From positions 1 through 64,000 of the forward strand of contig NZ_JXYH01000007.1 in NCBI RefSeq assembly GCF_001262635.1: a stretch of 64,000 nt of DNA, read 5' to 3'. Every line of letters starts with the position of its first letter. The first letter of the stretch is position 1. The translations under genes and the position numbers were made by a program. Origin of the DNA: Aestuariivita boseongensis. Its GTDB lineage: Bacteria; Pseudomonadota; Alphaproteobacteria; Rhodobacterales; Rhodobacteraceae. Below the pieces are notes generated by a model. That model was not told the origin of the DNA. It was given only the letters and a program-made list of their open reading frames with translations, and did not search any database. This document shows, piece after piece, positions 26,852 to 33,591 of the stretch.

Positions 26852-27931
26852 TTACGCCCCTTCCCTGAGCATCGTCTGAAGCTGGTCGCGGCTCATCCCC
26901 GCAAGACCCAGATTGTCCAGCGTCCGCCCACCGGCGCGGAAATCGCCGTCGCAAATCGCCGACCCGATGGCCAGAAGCCCCGTCGCGGTGGGTGCGGGCA
27001 CCCCTGCCCAATCGGCGACTGAGACGAGGAAGGCCAACCCCGTCTCGACATCCTCGCGCATGTAACGATGTTCGGTCAGCACCAGATGTTCGCGCCAGTC
27101 TCCGCTATCGGTCAGCTTGTCATGGGCGGCGTTGCCGTACATCCAGTCGGACGTGTTGTAGTGATCGGCCAGCGGGAAATGCGGCGCGCCATAGCCCAGA
27201 GCCTCGCGCACCGCCATGCGTTCATTGTCAAGCCGCGTGGTGACCCGGCGGATGGCAGGTTGCGTGCCTTCGTTGTGGATGTCCCAATGGTCGAAATGCT
27301 CGATGGGGCCTGCATTCATGATGATCAGCGGCGGGTGGATGATGGGGCCTGCATTCATCAGCGCGCCAGACAGTGCATCATCGGCCGGTTCAACCGATGG
27401 ATAGGCCTGGGTGATGACGGCATGTGCGTGGTTTGCATTCTTATAGGGGTAAACGCCTGTCGGAAGTCGCGTGGCGCGGGTGGTGATGGCGACCGTCTCC
27501 AGCCCGTGCATACGCGTGAGATATGGAAGCGTGCCCGCTTCGGCCCAACTGACATCGGCGGTGTTGCCCGCTTTGCGCACGATGTCGGCCATGATCCAGC
27601 TGCCGAAACTGCCCGGCGGCAGGAAGACGACCTGCCCGTCCGTCAGGTGGGGCGCCAGGGACGCGGCGATGTCACGTTGCGCGGTGGCGGGCGTGGGGCA
27701 GACGATCAGATCCGCGCCCGTCACAGCCTCGGCGATATCGGAGGTGACGATGGGAATACGGATCGGCCTTTCGCCCTGAAAGTCCTTGAGGATCAGTGTG
27801 TTGTCGCGGTCTTGCAACGCCCCTTGCGCAGCGGCGTTGCGCCGCCAGAAGCGCACGTTGTGACCCTGTTCAGTCAGATCGACCGCGGCGGCTGTTGATC
27901 CGTTTCCGCCACCCAATACTGCAACTTCCAT
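26852..27931 (-). CDS. NAD/NADP octopine/nopaline (opine) dehydrogenase family protein
   Basis: This protein of about 359 residues has the VAVLGGGNGSTAAAVDLTEQGH Rossmann motif. In the C-terminal domain, IIHPPLIIMNAGPIEHFD holds the catalytic His region and HYNTSDWMYG is also typical. Opine dehydrogenases join or split an amino acid and a 2-oxo acid by reductive amination. In a catabolic context the splitting direction would give an amino acid plus a 2-oxo acid. GGGGG suits the second of two tandem ATGs (27931), and 27934 is equally possible. The frame to 27997 would run over the operator region. It diverges from the TRAP-1 genes. Confidence 0.85.
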   Translation of the reverse strand: MEVAVLGGGNGSTAAAVDLTEQGHNVRFWRRNAAAQGALQDRDNTLILKDFQGERPIRIPIVTSDIAEAVTGADLIVCPTPATAQRDIAASLAPHLTDGQVVFLPPGSFGSWIMADIVRKAGNTADVSWAEAGTLPYLTRMHGLETVAITTRATRLPTGVYPYKNANHAHAVITQAYPSVEPADDALSGALMNAGPIIHPPLIIMNAGPIEHFDHWDIHNEGTQPAIRRVTTRLDNERMAVREALGYGAPHFPLADHYNTSDWMYGNAAHDKLTDSGDWREHLVLTEHRYMREDVETGLAFLVSVADWAGVPAPTATGLLAIGSAICDGDFRAGGRTLDNLGLAGMSRDQLQTMLREGA

Positions 27932-27975
27932 CATCTCCCCCTTTCCCGGGGTGGCTGTGACCAACCCGGATTTGC

Positions 27976-27987
27976 ATGAAATTTCAT
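27976..27987. promoter_or_regulatory. ATGAAATTTCAT palindrome, matches the MarR-2 operator
   Basis: This perfect 12-bp palindrome with its right flank ATTTATC-CAA nearly repeats the site at 37856-37871 (flank ATTAATCGCAA). It overlaps a plausible leftward promoter of the opine-dehydrogenase gene: TTGCGA (28005-28010) and TATGAA (27983-27988), spaced 16 bases. Control by the MarR encoded at 37349-37816 is inferred from the shared sequence. Confidence 0.65.
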
Positions 27988-28005
27988 ATTTATCCAAATG
28001 TTGAT

Positions 28006-28021
28006 CGCAATTGCAATTGCG
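28006..28021. promoter_or_regulatory. CGCAATTGCAATTGCG palindrome in a divergent promoter
   Basis: This is a perfect 16-bp palindrome midway between the two MarR-like sites in the 233-base gap between the opine-dehydrogenase gene and TRAP-1 dctP. It could be a third operator or an intrinsic part of either promoter. Confidence 0.5.
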
Positions 28022-28033
28022 TCAAGCTTTTCA

Positions 28034-28047
28034 TATGCAAATGCATA
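28034..28047. promoter_or_regulatory. TATGCA-AA-TGCATA site, matches the MarR-1 promoter
   Basis: TATGCA and TGCATA are inverted around AA. The 13 bases ATATGCAAATGCA also occur exactly at 36310-36322, inside the predicted MarR-1 promoter. This suggests that MarR-1 (35760-36257) controls the TRAP-1 promoter. Confidence 0.6.
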
Positions 28048-28164
28048 GAAATTTTGACCGGGCATCTTGCAACCCTAACTGAGTGGTGCAAGATGACTGC
28101 GGCAAAATTGCCCGGCCCGGCTGTTCGCAGCCGCAATAAAGAAGACATATCAGGGAGACGAAGC

Positions 28165-29202
28165 ATGTCCATTTTCACCCGCCTTTCCACAAAGGCAGCA
28201 ACAGTCCTGCCCGCGCTTGGGCTGGTCATGGGTCTGGGGGCGTCCGCCGCTCAGGCCGAAGACCGGATCTCCGCGGTTCACGCATTCCCCGAGTTCCTGG
28301 TCTATACCAAGACCTTCCTGGCGATGGTGGAAGACATCAACGCGCGCGGAGAAGGCATCGTGCAGATCGAAGTGCGCGGCGGCCCTGAAGCAATCGGCAT
28401 GTTCGAACAACCTGCTGCAGTGCGCGACGGCGTGATCGACATGGTTCACACGCCCGGGTCGTTCTATGGCGCCAACGTGCCCGAAATCGACGCTATGGTC
28501 GCCGCCCGTGTGACACCGATGGAAGCACGCGCCAATGGCGGTGCCGCCGTGATGGACGAAGCGCATCGCGAGCGGTTCAACGTGACCCACCTGGGTTGGA
28601 TCGACGGGGGCATCAAGTTCCACATCTTCATGAACAAAGCGCCCGTCTTTGACGAAAACGGGGTTCTGGACCTGACAGGTGTGAAACTGCGCGACAACCC
28701 GATCTATAACGCGTTCTTCACCGCGCTGAACGCCTCCACATCGTCGATGCCTGCGACCGAAGTGTATTCGGCGTTGGAAAAAGGTGTGGTGGATTCGGCC
28801 GCCTGGACGCAGATCGGTATTCCGCAGCTGAAATGGAACGAGTTCCTGACGCATCGCGTGGACCCGTTCTTCTACAACACCGACCTGGGTGTAATCATGA
28901 ACCTGGATGCCTGGAACGCCTTGAGCCAGGAAAGCCGCGACCTGATCACCACCGTGGTGCAGGAATGGGAAGAGAAATCCTATAACGACCGTCAGGCCGA
29001 TGTTGTGACCGACAACCAGATCCTGGCCGAAGGCGGGATGGAGTTCGTGTCCCACCCCACCGAGGAAGCGGGTGCCGCTTACCAGAAGCTGGCCGATGAC
29101 GCAGCCTGGGCGCGCATGAAAGAGCGGATCGGTGGCACCGACGCAGGCATGGCCCGCTATAACAAACTGCGTGAGCTTTACGCAGGCGACAGCGGCAGCT
29201 GA
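28165..29202 (+). CDS. dctP: TRAP transporter solute-binding protein DctP (system 1)
   Basis: This periplasmic receptor of a TRAP transporter has 345 residues. The signal peptide is MSIFTRLSTKAATVLPALGL...ASAAQA, cleaved before EDRISAVHAFPE. The DctP-family Arg that usually holds a substrate carboxylate is in GVKLRDNPIYNAFFTAL, and VYSALEKGVVDSAAWTQIG is the typical hinge segment. GGGAG seven bases before 28165 gives the start, and the frame opens much earlier at 27976 across the operators. With dctQ and dctM it forms system 1, flanked by the opine-dehydrogenase and IorAB genes, so an aryl or amino-derived acid is a reasonable but unproven substrate. Confidence 0.92.
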   Translation: MSIFTRLSTKAATVLPALGLVMGLGASAAQAEDRISAVHAFPEFLVYTKTFLAMVEDINARGEGIVQIEVRGGPEAIGMFEQPAAVRDGVIDMVHTPGSFYGANVPEIDAMVAARVTPMEARANGGAAVMDEAHRERFNVTHLGWIDGGIKFHIFMNKAPVFDENGVLDLTGVKLRDNPIYNAFFTALNASTSSMPATEVYSALEKGVVDSAAWTQIGIPQLKWNEFLTHRVDPFFYNTDLGVIMNLDAWNALSQESRDLITTVVQEWEEKSYNDRQADVVTDNQILAEGGMEFVSHPTEEAGAAYQKLADDAAWARMKERIGGTDAGMARYNKLRELYAGDSGS

Positions 29203-29213
29203 AACTGACACTG

Positions 29214-29240
29214 GGCGTCACCCCCATCCGGGGTGGCGCC
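29214..29240 (+). terminator. Intercistronic stem-loop between dctP and dctQ
   Basis: GGCGTCACCCC pairs with GGGGTGGCGCC in an 11-bp stem (one G-T pair) around a 5-base loop, 12 bases after the dctP stop. Such a hairpin inside a TRAP operon probably stabilises the dctP message or partly terminates transcription, giving more binding protein than membrane subunits. No T-run follows, so full termination is unlikely. Confidence 0.65.
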
Positions 29241-29291
29241 TGACGCCCCCGAAAAGAGGGGTTTGAGGCACGGGGTGCAGGGGGAAAATAC

Positions 29292-29792
29292 ATGCGCGTG
29301 ATTGATCGCATCTGCGATGTGCTGGCGGTGATTGCCGGGCTTTACCTTGTCTGGATCATGCTGGCGATCGTGGTCAGCGCGCTGGCGCGAACGCTTTATC
29401 TGTCAGGCACGTGGTCCAGCCACCTCTTTACCTTTTCGGAATTCGGGCTGCTTTACATCGTGATGGCGGCCTCGCCCTGGCTGGTGCGTCTGCGCGGCCA
29501 CGTCTTTATCGAGCTTCTGACGGCCTTCCTGCCCAAACGGATCCAGTCGGGGTTCAGCCGCTTTGTGGCCGCCCTGTGCGTTCTGATCTGCGCGATCCTC
29601 ACGTATTTCTCGTTGGTGGCGACGATCCGCGCCTATGAGTTCGGCGACGCGCTGATGCGCAGCCTGGATATGCCGAAATGGTTGATTCTGGGCGCCATGC
29701 CCATCGGCTTCGGGCTGATGGGGCTGCAGTTCTGCCGTTTCGTCTTTGGCCCTGAAACCCTGCATACCGGCCAAGCCGGCGTGCACGAGTAG
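29292..29792 (+). CDS. dctQ: TRAP transporter small membrane subunit DctQ (system 1)
   Basis: The 166-residue protein has four membrane segments (about 8-30, 45-62, 86-110 and 128-150), as expected for DctQ. SEFGLLYIVMAASPWLVRLRGHVFIELL is the family-typical segment between helices 2 and 3, with the Arg-x-His near the membrane. GGGGGA precedes the start at moderate spacing. The gene lies 12 bases before dctM. Confidence 0.9.
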   Translation: MRVIDRICDVLAVIAGLYLVWIMLAIVVSALARTLYLSGTWSSHLFTFSEFGLLYIVMAASPWLVRLRGHVFIELLTAFLPKRIQSGFSRFVAALCVLICAILTYFSLVATIRAYEFGDALMRSLDMPKWLILGAMPIGFGLMGLQFCRFVFGPETLHTGQAGVHE

Positions 29793-29803
29793 GAGCGGCT
29801 CAG

Positions 29804-31141
29804 ATGGAATGGTTCGAGGCGCTCTTCTTCCTTTTGGGCATGATCTTGTTTTTCATGGCGCTTGGCGTGCCCGTGGCGCTGGCGTTTCTCGCCGCCAACG
29901 TGATTGGGGCTGCCTATTTCATGGGCGGGCGCGGCGACATCGTCTCGCAGATGACGCGGGGGATCGGGGCGTTGGTGAACAACGCGATCCCGACGATCAC
30001 GTCGTTCAACCTGATGCCGGTGCCGATGTTCCTGCTGATGGGGGAGATATTCTTCTTCACAGGCCTAGCAAACCGTATGTTCGGTGCGGTTGATCGGCTG
30101 ATGGGCAAATTGCCGGCGCGCCTGTCTTTCGTGACGGTGGCAGGCGGCACGGCTTTTGCAACGCTGTCGGGTTCGTCCATGGGTTCCACGGCGCTTTTGG
30201 GCTCGCTCATGGTGCCGGAGATGCAAAAGCGCGGCTACAAAAAGCACATGGCGATTGGGCCCATTCTGGGCACTGGTGGTCTGGCGATGCTGATCCCACC
30301 CTCGGCTTTGGCGGTGCTTTTGGCGACGCTGGCCGAGCTGGATATCGGGGCGCTGTTGATTGCGGGCATTTTGCCGGGTTTGATCCTTGCGATCATGTAT
30401 GCGGTGCTGATCCTGCTGATGGCGCTTTATGATCCGTCTGCGGCCCCGGCTTACGAGCTGGATCCCATCTCGGCGGGAGAGAAGCTGAGGCTCTTTTTCA
30501 TCGACATCCTGCCGATGGTCTCCATCGTGATCGGGGTGATCCTGCTGATAATGTTCGGCATCGCGACCCCGTCAGAAAGCGCGGCCTTTGGCTGTCTGGG
30601 TGTGATTGTGCTGGCCGCCCTTTATCGGTCGCTGACCTGGGATGGGTTGGTGAAATCGGTAACCGGCGCGCTGAAAGTGACGACCATGGCGCTGCTGATC
30701 ATCTTTGGATCGGCCACGTTTTCAGCGCTGCTGGCGTTTTCGGGGGCCTCATCAGGTCTGATCCGCTGGGCCACAGGGTTTGAGCTGGATCCGATCACGA
30801 TGCTTCTGATCATGTTCGGCATCCTTTTGATCCTCGGCATGTTCATGGACCAGCTGTCGATGATGCTGCTGACCGTGCCGATCTTCTTCCCGCTGGCCCA
30901 GACACTGGGATTTGATCTGATCTGGTTTGCCGTGATCGTTCTTCTGGCGCTGGAGATCAGCTTTACAACACCTCCCTTCGGGCTCTTGCTGTTCGTGATG
31001 AAGGGGGTGTCGCCACCCGATACGAAGATGCGGGATATCTATATCTCGGCCATGCCCTTTATCGGCTGTTCCATGCTTCTGGTTGTTATGCTGATCTTCC
31101 TGCCCGGCATTGCCACCTGGTTGCCGAGTTTGGGTCAGTAG
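29804..31141 (+). CDS. dctM: TRAP transporter large membrane subunit DctM (system 1)
   Basis: This 445-residue, 12-13-helix subunit carries out ion-coupled transport. Family features are the FVTVAGGTAFATLSGSSMGSTALLGSLMVPEM segment, IGPILGTGGLAMLIPPSALAVLLATLAEL, and the C-terminal LEISFTTPPFGLLLFVMKGV. DctM resembles the Na+-coupled members of the ion transporter superfamily. The operon ends here with two strong hairpins facing the convergent racemase-like gene. Confidence 0.93.
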   Translation: MEWFEALFFLLGMILFFMALGVPVALAFLAANVIGAAYFMGGRGDIVSQMTRGIGALVNNAIPTITSFNLMPVPMFLLMGEIFFFTGLANRMFGAVDRLMGKLPARLSFVTVAGGTAFATLSGSSMGSTALLGSLMVPEMQKRGYKKHMAIGPILGTGGLAMLIPPSALAVLLATLAELDIGALLIAGILPGLILAIMYAVLILLMALYDPSAAPAYELDPISAGEKLRLFFIDILPMVSIVIGVILLIMFGIATPSESAAFGCLGVIVLAALYRSLTWDGLVKSVTGALKVTTMALLIIFGSATFSALLAFSGASSGLIRWATGFELDPITMLLIMFGILLILGMFMDQLSMMLLTVPIFFPLAQTLGFDLIWFAVIVLLALEISFTTPPFGLLLFVMKGVSPPDTKMRDIYISAMPFIGCSMLLVVMLIFLPGIATWLPSLGQ

Positions 31142-31142
31142 C

Positions 31143-31193
31143 GCCCAAGCATTTTCGAAAATGCTTGGGCCAAGGCGCTTCGAAGCGCCTTGG
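31143..31193. terminator. Tandem bidirectional hairpins between convergent genes
   Basis: Hairpin 1 (31143-31170) is a perfect 28-base palindrome with GCCCAAGCATTTTC as its left arm. Hairpin 2 (31170-31193) is a perfect 24-base palindrome with CCAAGGCGCTTC as its left arm. They share one base and fill nearly all of the dctM to racemase-like gap. Being symmetric, they can stop transcription from both sides. Similar double hairpins lie at 53344-53390 and 56846-56889. Confidence 0.85.
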
Positions 31194-31196
31194 TGC

Positions 31197-31970
31197 TCAG
31201 AGCCCTTTGGGGTGCGTCATGAATTCCTCGATCACCCAGTCCGGCGCTTTGGTGTAATCGCCCACGCGGCTGACGCCTTGTCCGGTGATGGATTTCAGGC
31301 GCACGGCCATTTCAGCCATTTGCACTGCGATCGGGATTCCGTTCACGACGGGTGCGCCGTCGATTTGGTGGTCGTGGAATTGGGAAAAGAGCAGCATGGG
31401 GATACCGCCGCCAGGGATCAGAACATCCGTGCCGTCGGCGATCATCGGGCGGCCCTGCTCTTCGAAGAGCAGTTTGACCTGTTCTGCCTTTTCATCGTCT
31501 CCATAGGCCTCGAGGATCTGACCCGGTTCAAAGGTCATGGAATGGACGCCCGTGACGCGTTCCTTCAGCCCGTATTTGCCGATCTGGTGGTGGAACCAGG
31601 GGATGAAGCGCGGGTTGATGGTGACGATGCCCAGCCGTTGGCCCATCTGGCAGCACCAGAGCATCGTGGCCTCTCCCAGCCCGATGACGGGGATGTCGAC
31701 GACAGACCGGGCCTCGTAGAGGCCTGCGTCCTGGAAATGGCCGACGATGAAGGCGTCATAGCCTTCGCGTTCGGCGCGCACAGCGTTGCAGATCATCTCG
31801 CGCGCGCAGCGCCATTCCATCAGCGGGTGGGCGTAGCTGTCAAAAGGCGTGATGCCGCGGATATCGACCTGGGTGTCGGGGGATGACACGGCGTTCAGAT
31901 GCGGGCCCAGCATGTCCCAATAGGACGCGCCATTTTCGTAATCGACATAGGATTGGTACCAGATTTTCAT
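31197..31970 (-). CDS. Asp/Glu/hydantoin racemase-fold protein lacking both catalytic Cys
   Basis: This 257-residue protein has the layout of hydantoin and Asp/Glu racemases: YDAFIVGHFQDAGLYEARSVVDIPVIGLGEATML in the first half and DGTDVLIPGGGIPMLL in the second. In active hydantoin racemases these places read roughly ACFGDPGL and LGCAGM. Here the two cysteines are His78 and about Gly187, so classical two-base racemisation is unlikely. It could be an isomerase, decarboxylase or lyase with altered chemistry. AAGGGA six bases upstream fixes the start. It follows iorB by 73 bases and converges on dctM. Confidence 0.75.
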   Translation of the reverse strand: MKIWYQSYVDYENGASYWDMLGPHLNAVSSPDTQVDIRGITPFDSYAHPLMEWRCAREMICNAVRAEREGYDAFIVGHFQDAGLYEARSVVDIPVIGLGEATMLWCCQMGQRLGIVTINPRFIPWFHHQIGKYGLKERVTGVHSMTFEPGQILEAYGDDEKAEQVKLLFEEQGRPMIADGTDVLIPGGGIPMLLFSQFHDHQIDGAPVVNGIPIAVQMAEMAVRLKSITGQGVSRVGDYTKAPDWVIEEFMTHPKGL

Positions 31971-31999
31971 GCGCGGTCCCTTTGGCGGATGTGGGATTG

Positions 32000-32027
32000 G
32001 GTATTTTTTGCCAGAAAGAAGCAGGGG
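32000..32027 (+). repeat. Copy C of a dispersed intergenic motif
   Basis: GGTATTTTTTGCCAGAAAG..GCAGGGG lies in the gap between iorB and the racemase-like gene. It matches the GTATTTT..GC.AGAAGAAG..GGGG pattern of copies at 1-19 and 18403-18442. Confidence 0.5.
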
Positions 32028-32043
32028 AGTGGTCCCGGCTGGA

Positions 32044-33591
32044 TCATGATGTGAAAGACCGGATGGTTTGGAGCGCGCCTTCGAGGGTTTTGCCCGCTTC
32101 GTCCTTGAGCGCGGCTTCACGCAGGCGGCGCGCCCAGTCGGCGGCGTCGTCGCGGCCTGCGACGAGGGCCATGCCGTCAATCACACGGTCGAATTTCGAC
32201 AGGCCCCGCGCGTGGGTGTCGGAGTAGCCCTTGATCAAGCGGCGGCAGCGCAGGGTTTCGACGGCGAGCGCGTAGTCGGTTGTGAGGTGGTGGGTGACGG
32301 TGGTGAGCCAGGCGTCGAGATGGGCGGCCTCTACCGCGTGGCGGCGGGTTTTGAGGCGCCAGCGGCGCAGGCCGCCGATAATGTAGAGCGGGATGAAGCC
32401 GCGCAGCGTGTCGGTGCGGATGCGGCGGCCCTTGTTGAACCAGCGATCGAGCCGCGCCATCCATTTGGGGGAGTTTTCGATTTTCGCGCCCAGTTTGGCG
32501 GGGAGGAGACCGGCGATTTCTTCCGCGCGGGGATGGAAGAATTCGGTGAGTTGGAGGACTTGTGCCTCCCCCTTGCCCATTTCGCCGTCAATCCGGGCGC
32601 TGCGCGCGCCGCGGGTTTTGCGGTCGGCCACACGGATCACGTCGTCATAGGCCATTGCGTTGGCGATGTATTTGGCGGCCTCTTTGGTCAGCTCGAACCC
32701 ATGGGCGTCGTTGTCTTTGGCGGCGAAGCGGTCAAGGCGGTCGAGATAGGTTGCGCCATAAGCCGCGTCCTGGAAATCGACGACCTTTTGTAGGCCAGCG
32801 GCGGCCATGTCTCGGGCGGGTTCTGGCAGGGCGGCGATGCGCGCGGTCAGCGCCTCCCACGTGGTTTGGGCGTTTGTGGGACCTGTGATCGCGGTTTGAG
32901 GCTTGGGGGCTTCTGGCGCGGCTTCGACCTTGGTTGGCTCGGTGACCGCGGCGAGGCCTGCCTCGAAGGCGCGCAGGCTGGCCTCCACGCCTTTGCCGGA
33001 GGCGCGGATGGCGTCGCGGAAGGCCTCAGCCTTGAACGGCAGCGCGCCGGATCCGGCGATGGCGCCAAGAAGGCTGGCGGAGATGACGGAGCCCTGGTCG
33101 ACGGCCAGCTTCTCCATATCCGCCACCAGCAGGCGTTGGGCGGCGATTTCGGCGGCGGCCATAACCTCTTCGGCGCTGGCGATGCCGTTGCCGGGCTCCA
33201 TCTTTTCCGACACGGCCAGGGCGCGGTGGGTGGAGGCGATGAGCGTGGTGCGGTCGGGCGTGACGAACCCGCGTTGGATCGCGCGGCCCGCTTCCATCCA
33301 CTCGGCGGCGACGAGGACGTCGACGTCTCCGCCTGCAGGGGCCAGCGAAAAGATGGGCGCGTCGATGCCCTGTGGGCCGATTTCGATGTAATAGATCGTG
33401 GCGCCGGTGCGTTGGGCCACCCCCGCGACGGAGGTGGCTTGTACCGCGCGCCCCTCGGCCCGGGCCACGGCTTCGACCCAGTTGGTCAGGACGCCACCGC
33501 CCTGCCCGCCCACGGCCATGATCACCAGTTTCAGGATCGCCTGGGCGCTGTCATTGCCTTGGGGGGTAAAGAGCATCTCATGTCTGGTCAT
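32044..33591 (-). CDS. iorB: Indolepyruvate oxidoreductase subunit beta (IorB, long form)
   Basis: IorB is the gamma-type subunit of the enzyme that converts indole- and other arylpyruvates plus CoA to arylacetyl-CoA, with an electron acceptor. VIMAVGGQGGGVLTNWVEAVARAEG is the N-terminal signature, followed by QATSVAGVAQRTGATIYYIEIG. The 515 residues are longer than the archaeal subunit of about 200. The extra C-terminal part (about 230-510, helical, ending in WARRLREAALKDEAGK) corresponds to the extension common in proteobacterial IorB. The start overlaps the iorA stop in ATGA and has AGGAGG seven bases upstream, so expression is tightly coupled. Confidence 0.9.
   Translation of the reverse strand: MTRHEMLFTPQGNDSAQAILKLVIMAVGGQGGGVLTNWVEAVARAEGRAVQATSVAGVAQRTGATIYYIEIGPQGIDAPIFSLAPAGGDVDVLVAAEWMEAGRAIQRGFVTPDRTTLIASTHRALAVSEKMEPGNGIASAEEVMAAAEIAAQRLLVADMEKLAVDQGSVISASLLGAIAGSGALPFKAEAFRDAIRASGKGVEASLRAFEAGLAAVTEPTKVEAAPEAPKPQTAITGPTNAQTTWEALTARIAALPEPARDMAAAGLQKVVDFQDAAYGATYLDRLDRFAAKDNDAHGFELTKEAAKYIANAMAYDDVIRVADRKTRGARSARIDGEMGKGEAQVLQLTEFFHPRAEEIAGLLPAKLGAKIENSPKWMARLDRWFNKGRRIRTDTLRGFIPLYIIGGLRRWRLKTRRHAVEAAHLDAWLTTVTHHLTTDYALAVETLRCRRLIKGYSDTHARGLSKFDRVIDGMALVAGRDDAADWARRLREAALKDEAGKTLEGALQTIRSFTS

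Noticed and set aside
26852-27931. Crown-gall-type opine metabolism acquired from a Ti plasmid
   Set aside because: The gene is of the broad octopine/nopaline dehydrogenase family found in many marine bacteria. No T-DNA, vir or opine-transport genes accompany it, and composition matches the region.
31197-31970. Calling this a functional Asp/Glu or hydantoin racemase
   Set aside because: Both positions that hold catalytic Cys in that family are occupied by other residues (His and Gly).
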